DNA from: Agapetus fuscipes | Lineage: Eukaryota > Arthropoda > Insecta > Trichoptera > Glossosomatidae | Reading direction: 5' to 3' | Assembly (NCBI GenBank): GCA_951799405.1 | Contig: OX637343.1 | Location: forward strand, 3,224,001 to 3,288,000 | DNA length: 64,000 bases | Part shown: piece after piece, positions 60,101 to 64,000 of the stretch | Layout: the number at the start of each line of letters is the position of its first letter | Numbering within the stretch: the stretch's first letter is position 1 | Position numbers and translations under genes: made by a program | The notes under the pieces: generated by a model | What the model was told of the DNA's origin: nothing | Seen by the model: the letters and a program-made list of their open reading frames with translations, nothing else | Database searches by the model: none

Positions 60101-63099
60101 AGGGCTCTTGAGGTGTGATACACACAAAAGCAGCGCTCACCAAATGAATCCTAATATTATTATTGTTTCCGCAGCACACCTGTAGTGATGCCGATAGAGT
60201 GGGACGGGCCGTCTACCAAGAAGGACAACAGCAATGAGGTATTTGTGGCTTCTTCATTTTCTATTCAAAAAATTCACAGACAGGCTGGGCAAACATCACA
60301 CTTGTACTGCACTACGCCCTTAGCAACCAATAATGAAATATTTGCCTTTCCCTAGCAGCTTGCATTGTTATAATTTTGTCAATCCATGTGTGGGCCTAAT
60401 TGAATTTGTTTTCAAAAAATTTGAAGCTTATATAGGTCCACAAATAGAAATTGGTTCACCCCTGTTACAAAGAAAGGAAGCAAGAGCTTTGATGCATGTG
60501 TACTTAACAAAATAAAGCCCAGACCTCAAATTAACAAACTCCGCATCTCTTCCCACCTTTCCCTGAAACAGGGTTGGCATTGGCCAGTGTTTTACTAATT
60601 TTTACAGTGTGCCGGGCAGTCAGCCCCAAACCAGCTTGTATTTTTTAGGAAATGAATGTGTACAAGGTGGACTCAAATGCCATAGGCAGCAAAATTGTGG
60701 TGTCACTTGGCTGGGTTGCTTGGGAAAGGCAAAATAATATTTTAGTATTGACATATTTACTTTTTTCTTGTTTTGTATCGGTGTTCTTGTTTTGGTAGTT
60801 ATTTTACTATTAGATTAACACCGACGTTTCGCTCATTACTTCGATGAGCATCTTCCAAGGTCAGCCAGACGCTTCGATCTCCTTAAAGGCGCCTTTTAGT
60901 ATTGCTTGCTAAGGACCCTTAGTGACATAGATGTTGCTTGCCAAAAAGGTCCCTTGGCTAGGATCCCCTCGGGGCCCTGTCCTGAATTCCCAAACTCTAT
61001 AATTTTGCATTACTAATCTGTCTTTCACATGGCCTAAATTGCCTTACCAATTGATAATGTTGTTATTAATGATGTGTGTTTAGGTGACACTGTTGGATGA
61101 GGAGCCTCCTCCTGAGGAGCTGTCCTCGGAGTACTCGGAGAACTCGCTGGACGGCCGGGACATGTCCCTGTTCCTGGAGACCATGATGGACGAGCCGGAT
61201 CCGGATGCCTCCAAGACTGACAGCAAGGATGGCAAGGGAGCAGGGAAAGGTGTGTAGCTCATTACCTGTGCCTATCTGTTTCACCCCTGTCACCCCTGAT
61301 TCAGGGAAGGACAGCAAGAGTTGCAGGGTGTAGGTCTAATCTAATCTAAGTTGCAAATATATGTAACATTAAAGATTCACATTATATGCATTTTCACAAG
61401 CAGACACGTATGAGTTCGCGCTTAAACATGCCGCATGTGTAACTACAATATAAAACCCAATCTCAAATGAACACAAGCCCTGCAACTCTTGCCGACCTTC
61501 TCTGAAACAGGGGTGACATTGGCAAAGTGAACCAACTTTAACAGCATGGGTGGTCAGCCTCATCCCAACCTAAAAGTCAAGGAAAAGAATTAATTTATTT
61601 TTTAAAAAGAAAAAGATAAAAAATCATAGAGTAATGAATATTTCAGCAGACACATCAGCCGCTGAAGACCCCCTGTCGTCCTCATCTCCGTCTTCTTCAT
61701 CCGCTGCGACTCCTGCCACTCCATCGTCATCTGCCGCCGCCACCAACACCAGCAGTGAGCCCAACCCCCTGTTTGCAGACGTGGTCAGGCTGTCCGACTA
61801 CCTGGTGAGGGGGCGCAGGCCGCAGTTCTGGGCAGAGGACTTTGTCAAGAGGGTGAGCCACCATCTATTCTGTATAAGGGTTGCTTTGAGTTTTCACCAA
61901 GGAGGACAGCCTTCTGTTAGTGCCCCGTTAGGTCCCGCAAACGTTGACTAGAAAAATCAGATCAATTTATTTTAATTAACATTACAAACGTTTTCAATCT
62001 TTTTGAACATCTTCAGGTAAGAATATATATATTTATATTTTTAAATGTCATTAGGGATAAACTTAGTCAGATAGGGAAAATTGGCTATTTTTGTTAAAAT
62101 AATTTCTAGTCCACAGATATCGTAAGTACATGATTTTTCCCTACGCAGTATATGGCCCAGATGTGAAATCTTCCGAAGGTATACGCTCCTTGTCTACTCT
62201 TTACATTAGATCGTCGCTATGGAAAGCGGCACGGACCCTTCGCAACGCAAAACACAACTAAGCTACACATATAGTGTAACTTCTTGCCTGCGTTGTCCCC
62301 GAAGGGGTCGCATGTGGCGATTCGGGACCTATATATTTTTACAGGTTAAGGGGCCGGCTTTACACCAACCACTTCAGTTGAAGCGGGGGTTTCCCAGCTC
62401 CCGAGGGGGCTGGTTCTCATTTCTTGTGAAGGCTGAGTAAACCTTAAGATCGAACCCTTGTTCTCGGCATGGAATGCAAGCATTCTACCAATTGATGAGG
62501 GATATATGAGTCGTATAACTGCAAACGTCGTCATCTCCAAATTTTATGTTTTATGAGATAAATATTGAATTTGATTCTGCCTAGTGTAACAAATGATTTG
62601 CTGTGTGCGATATAATGTAAACCTCACTTAATCCGTCGTAATTTTAATTGAAAAAGTATGATTTCGTGCAAACGCCATCATCTCCAACTGGTGTTGTCGT
62701 TTTACAAGTTTATTTTTCTCAAAATCATCGCGTAAGGAGCGGACGGCGTTTGCATTTATACGACTCATATATACCAATTGATGAGGGATATAATTATATA
62801 GTTGGATATTTTTTCCCTTGTGGGTGCCGTTTAGTGGCTCCAGCCACCCCAATGGCGCCCATCCTTCACTTGCTACTTGGAAAACATATAACTCTTCAAC
62901 TTTTTCTTGAAGTGTTCTTTACCGTTGATAGCATCACCTCTCATATCGTCATCATTTGAATGCTTGTGTTTCAGATAATGGAAGCGGTGTTCTGCAAGGA
63001 GCTGGAGATGAAGCAAGCGGCTGAGATGCTGGGGGTGTCATACGGCACGCTGTACGGCAGGTACAGGGACAACTTTGGCTGCATCAACAGGCCCTACAG
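54074..63099 (+). CDS. BTB / AT-hook / pipsqueak-HTH transcription factor (bric-a-brac-like), partial
   Basis: Nuclear DNA-binding regulator. Nine coding exons in this window join in phase to about 416 codons and the gene continues right. The BTB/POZ dimerisation domain spans the first three exons (QQYCLRWKYHNTNIQSTFSQLL, then FCDVTLWCGG, AHRAVLAACSP, LDFMYTGEVSV, LLKTAEDLKVKGLADVTW). Exon 4 has an AT-hook (RRKRGRPPLE). The middle is acidic and Ser-rich. The last exon seen carries a psq-type helix-turn-helix (KELEMKQAAEMLGVSYGTLYGRYRD) preceded by RPQFWAEDFVKR at the end of exon 8. Domain set and order resemble bric-a-brac type BTB-psq proteins; the exact orthologue is not settled. Exons are GC-rich in AT-rich introns full of SINEs and LINE ends. 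Confidence 0.88.
54180..54255 (+). CDS. Tandem duplicate of BTB first coding exon
   Basis: A second copy, about 100 bp downstream and nearly identical: ATG at 54180, MQQYCLRWKYLNTN..., same LLDK end and a GTGAGT donor in the same phase. Differences seen: one CCG codon missing near the start and His to Leu. Either copy could splice to exon 2, so it may be an alternative first coding exon or an unused duplicate. Confidence 0.65.
54709..54920 (+). CDS. BTB gene exon 2 (BTB core)
   Basis: Acceptor TGTGTTGCAG, donor GTGAGT. 212 nt, phase 0 at end. Encodes GSFCDVTLWCGGTALCAHRA..., LACSP-like AACSPLLANLL and LDFMYTGEVSVHH, the hydrophobic core of a POZ fold. Very GC-rich compared with its flanks. 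Confidence 0.92.
54943..54975 (+). pseudogene. 33-bp relic of BTB exon 2
   Basis: AACCTGCTGGCCGCGCACGA and the following CAGCCTCAGGATA repeat part of exon 2 (54797-54830) with two base changes, only 22 bp after the exon's donor. A stop precedes it, so it is not coding. Confidence 0.7.
54976..55740. other. BTB intron 2 with a CpG/CA-rich stretch
   Basis: 55240-55380 is rich in alternating purine-pyrimidine (CGCGCATACACACACGC, GCGCATGCGCAG). The rest is AT-rich; no repeats of the main families. Confidence 0.5.
55741..55915 (+). CDS. BTB gene exon 3 (end of BTB domain)
   Basis: Acceptor GATTTCAG, donor GTGAGA after 55915. 175 nt. Encodes TELPGLLKTAEDLKVKGL then ADVTWKDPSSGSPEV and a basic Ser/Pro linker. 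The LLKTAEDLKVKGL helix closes the POZ domain. Confidence 0.9.
55962..56095 (-). repeat. SINE B 3' end, 5' truncated
   Basis: (AAT)n, TTTATTTGGTGGGCGCTG and CAAGAGCCCTCTGCGAGC; ends near AAGACCAGTCC. Confidence 0.8.
56160..56580 (-). pseudogene. Penelope-like retroelement, GIY-YIG end and 3' hairpin
   Basis: Minus strand 56578-56417 reads YIGQTARNLKTRIKEHRR, then HSEFANHIIESNHSFHTHKL and a stop: the GIY-YIG endonuclease end of Penelope-like elements (YIGQT is the diagnostic start). The 3' flank carries CTGAAGATG-hairpin-CGAAAC (56212-56179) and an AATAAA-like word. 5' truncated at a TTTAG repeat. Confidence 0.8.
56763..57052 (-). repeat. SINE B, near full length
   Basis: Minus strand ACCGGTCCGTAGTCTAGTGG to the (AAT)n tail with a short deletion in the body. 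Inserted beside a truncated repeat A end (56700-56760). Confidence 0.85.
57340..57402. repeat. Solo arm of the fold-back element
   Basis: CATCATTAGTTTTTCAAAGC and GTGGGCTCAACCGACGACTA match the right arm of the 20018 and 21049 copies. Located 28 bp before BTB exon 4. Confidence 0.65.
57431..57551 (+). CDS. BTB gene exon 4 (AT-hook)
   Basis: Acceptor TAAATTACAG, donor GTGAGA. 121 nt. Encodes GSVSVPMATSTPEAKVVV then NNNEPARRKRGRPPLEPK; RKRGRPP is a classic AT-hook for minor-groove binding. Confidence 0.88.
58071..58100 (-). repeat. Penelope-type hairpin motif
   Basis: Minus strand CCTGAAGAT-GATC-GAGA-GATC-GAAAACG. Confidence 0.6.
58310..58555 (-). mobile_element. Second copy of the 249-bp TIR element
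   Basis: Reverse orientation of the 15677 copy with few differences; same CGACTGCTCC ends. Lies in the intron before BTB exon 5. Confidence 0.85.
58795..58893 (+). CDS. BTB gene exon 5
   Basis: Acceptor GTGTTGCAG after a (GTTACATGTT)n-like tract, donor GTAACA. 99 nt, keeps phase 2. Encodes a linker CDVVGPPSPKVTKLDVQ and on to NKLFKDR. No domain recognised. Confidence 0.8.
58894..59872. other. BTB intron 5
   Basis: Short repeat A scraps at 59243-59305 and 59643-59680; otherwise nothing recognised. 57552-58070, 60239-60820 (with repeat E pieces) and 62018-62254 are similar. Confidence 0.4.
59873..60165 (+). repeat. SINE B, full length, next to BTB exon 6
   Basis: ACCGGTCCGTAGTCTAG head to GCGCTCACCAAATGAATCC and (AAT)n. 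The tail stops within 12 bp of the exon at 60175. Confidence 0.88.
60175..60238 (+). CDS. BTB gene exon 6, acceptor next to a SINE tail
   Basis: 64 nt; acceptor TTGTTTCCGCAG, donor GTATTT. Encodes STPVVMPIEWDGPSTKKD and NSNE; phase 0 at end. The 3' tail of a + strand SINE B ends less than 12 bp before the exon, so part of the acceptor tract may be SINE-derived. Confidence 0.8.
60821..60857 (-). repeat. Penelope-type hairpin motif
   Basis: Minus strand GGAAGAT-GCTCAT-loop-ATGAGC-GAAACGTC; the stem is fully complementary though its sequence differs from the other copies. Confidence 0.55.
61084..61249 (+). CDS. BTB gene exon 7 (acidic)
   Basis: Acceptor GTGTGTTTAG, donor GTGTGT. 166 nt. Encodes VTLLDEEPPPEELSSEYSEN and MSLFLETMMDEPDPDAS, an acidic segment typical of activation or interaction regions. 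Confidence 0.82.
61334..61585 (-). repeat. Repeat A in BTB intron, with inverted scrap
   Basis: (TCTAA)n to CCTAAAAGTCAAGGAA; a + strand scrap CACCCCTGATTCAGGGAAGG lies at 61285-61333. Confidence 0.83.
61647..61852 (+). CDS. BTB gene exon 8 (Ser-rich; start of psq region)
   Basis: Acceptor ATATTTCAG, donor GTGAGC. 206 nt, phase 0 at end. Ser/Ala/Thr-rich, then NPLFADVVRLSDYLVRG and RRPQFWAEDFVKR, which leads into the psq domain of the next exon. Confidence 0.88.
61986..62017 (-). repeat. Penelope-type hairpin motif
   Basis: Minus strand CCTGAAGATG-TTCAA-loop-TTGAA-AACGTT. Flanks resemble the 58071 copy (TTATTTTAATTAA on the + strand side). Confidence 0.55.
62255..62500 (-). repeat. SINE C, head truncated
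   Basis: AACTAAGCTACACATATAG to CATTCTACCAATTGATG, in the BTB intron before exon 9. The edge word CCAATTGATGAGGGATATA recurs at 62774, a possible duplication. Confidence 0.78.
62975..63099 (+). CDS. BTB gene exon 9 (psq helix-turn-helix)
   Basis: Acceptor GTGTTTCAG, donor GTAACC. 125 nt, ends in phase 2. Encodes IMEAVFCKELEMKQAAEMLG then VSYGTLYGRYRDNFGC and INRPYR, a psq-type DNA-binding HTH. The coding region must continue beyond the window; the last bases (63991-64000) read TTTCAGAGTT, which could be the next acceptor. Confidence 0.9.
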
Positions 63100-63245
63100 G
63101 TAACCACTGCCCTACTACACCTGTTTACTTTACAAATAAATAAATCCTTCATCTGTTAACGCGACTCTTTCATGTCGACTGGACTGAGAAATGCAAGCTT
63201 GGCCTGATGTGGTCAAATGGGGAGCTTGTTTGTTCCCGTGTGTAT

Positions 63246-63500
63246 AATCTAATCTAATCTAAGTTGCAAAGATATGCAACATTAAGGATTCACGTTATAT
63301 GCATTTTTATAAGCAGGCATGTACAAGTTGCGTTTGTACATGCCGCATGTGAACCTTCAACATAAAAACCCAAACCTCAAATGAACATACACCCTGCAAC
63401 TATTGCCGACGTTCCCTGGAATAGGGGTGATATTGGCAAAGTGAACCATTTTCTACAGCATGGGTGGTCAGCCGCATACCAACCTATAAGTCAAGGAACA
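63246..63500 (-). repeat. Repeat A after BTB exon 9
   Basis: TAATCTAATCTAATCTAAG to CTATAAGTCAAGGAAC. Confidence 0.84.
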
Positions 63501-63612
63501 TATGCAACAATTTACATTTTTAAATAAAAGATAGGACACAGCGCAGGCTGGGTTTGAACTTGCGATTGTTTCAATAATGCGAATTTGAGTGCCGACGCCT
63601 TATCTCCGTCGA

Positions 63613-63930
63613 CCATCTATAATCTATAATCTAAGTTGCAAGGATATATTCATTTAAAGCTCTCAGATGTATGCCCACAAACCAACAAGTGTAGTTCGCG
63701 CTTACAAATGCTGAATGTGTACTTACAAATAAAATCCAAACCTCAAATGAACATAAGCCCCACAACTTTTGCCGACCTTCCCTGAAACAGGGGTGACATT
63801 GGCAAAGTGAACCATTTTTTACAGTATGGGTGGTCAGCCTCATACCAACCTATAAGTCAAGGAATATGAATAATAAATTACATTTAAATATAAAAAAGAA
63901 CAAAACCTTACAAAGAAATCTATAAAAATA
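63613..63930 (-). repeat. Repeat A with extended UTR
   Basis: Nearly identical to the 6570 copy, including GAACAAAACCTTACAAAG after the usual start; a young copy. Confidence 0.86.
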
Positions 63931-64000
63931 ATAAGACCATAATTGGAATAATTGAAAATATAGAATCGATAATAATTAAATTAATCAAAATTTCAGAGTT

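Noticed and set aside
63631..63843. Recurring 60-70 aa frames beginning MRLTTHTVKNGSLCQCHP in many places
   Set aside because: They are all the same stretch of repeat A read from one ATG; open length varies with random stops and copies carry frameshifts, so not a protein family.

Overview
This is a eukaryotic, insect-type (at least arthropod) window: AT-rich, two intron-containing nuclear genes with GT-AG splice sites, and most of the rest made of transposable elements. The cuticular protein with a Rebers-Riddiford chitin-binding domain and the BTB / AT-hook / pipsqueak transcription factor are both arthropod-type genes. I cannot fix the order or species. Layout: 421-20719 is a cuticular protein gene on the + strand (six coding exons, 294 codons with every phase agreeing) whose introns are packed with repeats, including a 1.7 kb array of an 81-bp unit. 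About 22.7 kb carries a perfect 79-bp snap-back hairpin. Two inverted copies of a 2.5 kb segment lie at 12.6-15.2 kb and at 23.2-25.2 kb plus 37.35-37.8 kb; the second copy is split by a 12.2 kb stretch (25170-37345) flanked by TTAA duplications. Inside that stretch sit a complete Ty3/gypsy retrotransposon of CsRn1 type (26516-31005) and a second LTR element (33392-36369) whose only reading frame fuses a short gag-like leader to a DEK-like chromatin protein. From 37.8 to 54 kb I see no confident gene, only repeats and unassigned AT-rich sequence, plus a 5S rRNA-derived fragment at 45 kb. From 53998 to the right edge a BTB / AT-hook / psq gene runs on the + strand (nine coding exons here, phases consistent, continuing beyond the window), with a tandemly duplicated first coding exon and a 23-codon upstream ORF whose stop overlaps the main start codon. 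Main repeat families: repeat A (about 250 bp, the 3' end of an RTE-like LINE, more than 30 copies); SINE B (tRNA-type head, 3' end shared with a CR1-like LINE); SINE C (tRNA-type head); SINE D; several MITE families (hAT-like with 8-bp duplication, Harbinger-like with TTA duplication, others); and Penelope-like fragments marked by a covarying hairpin. The most unusual object is the DEK-carrying LTR element: two 453-bp LTRs that read as identical, a 4-bp target duplication, a candidate primer site and polypurine tract, no pol, and an intronless GC-rich host-type sequence in frame behind a gag-like N-terminus. This looks like a cellular gene captured by a retrotransposon. Coordinates, splice sites and identities were read by eye; family names rest on recalled motifs, not on a search.
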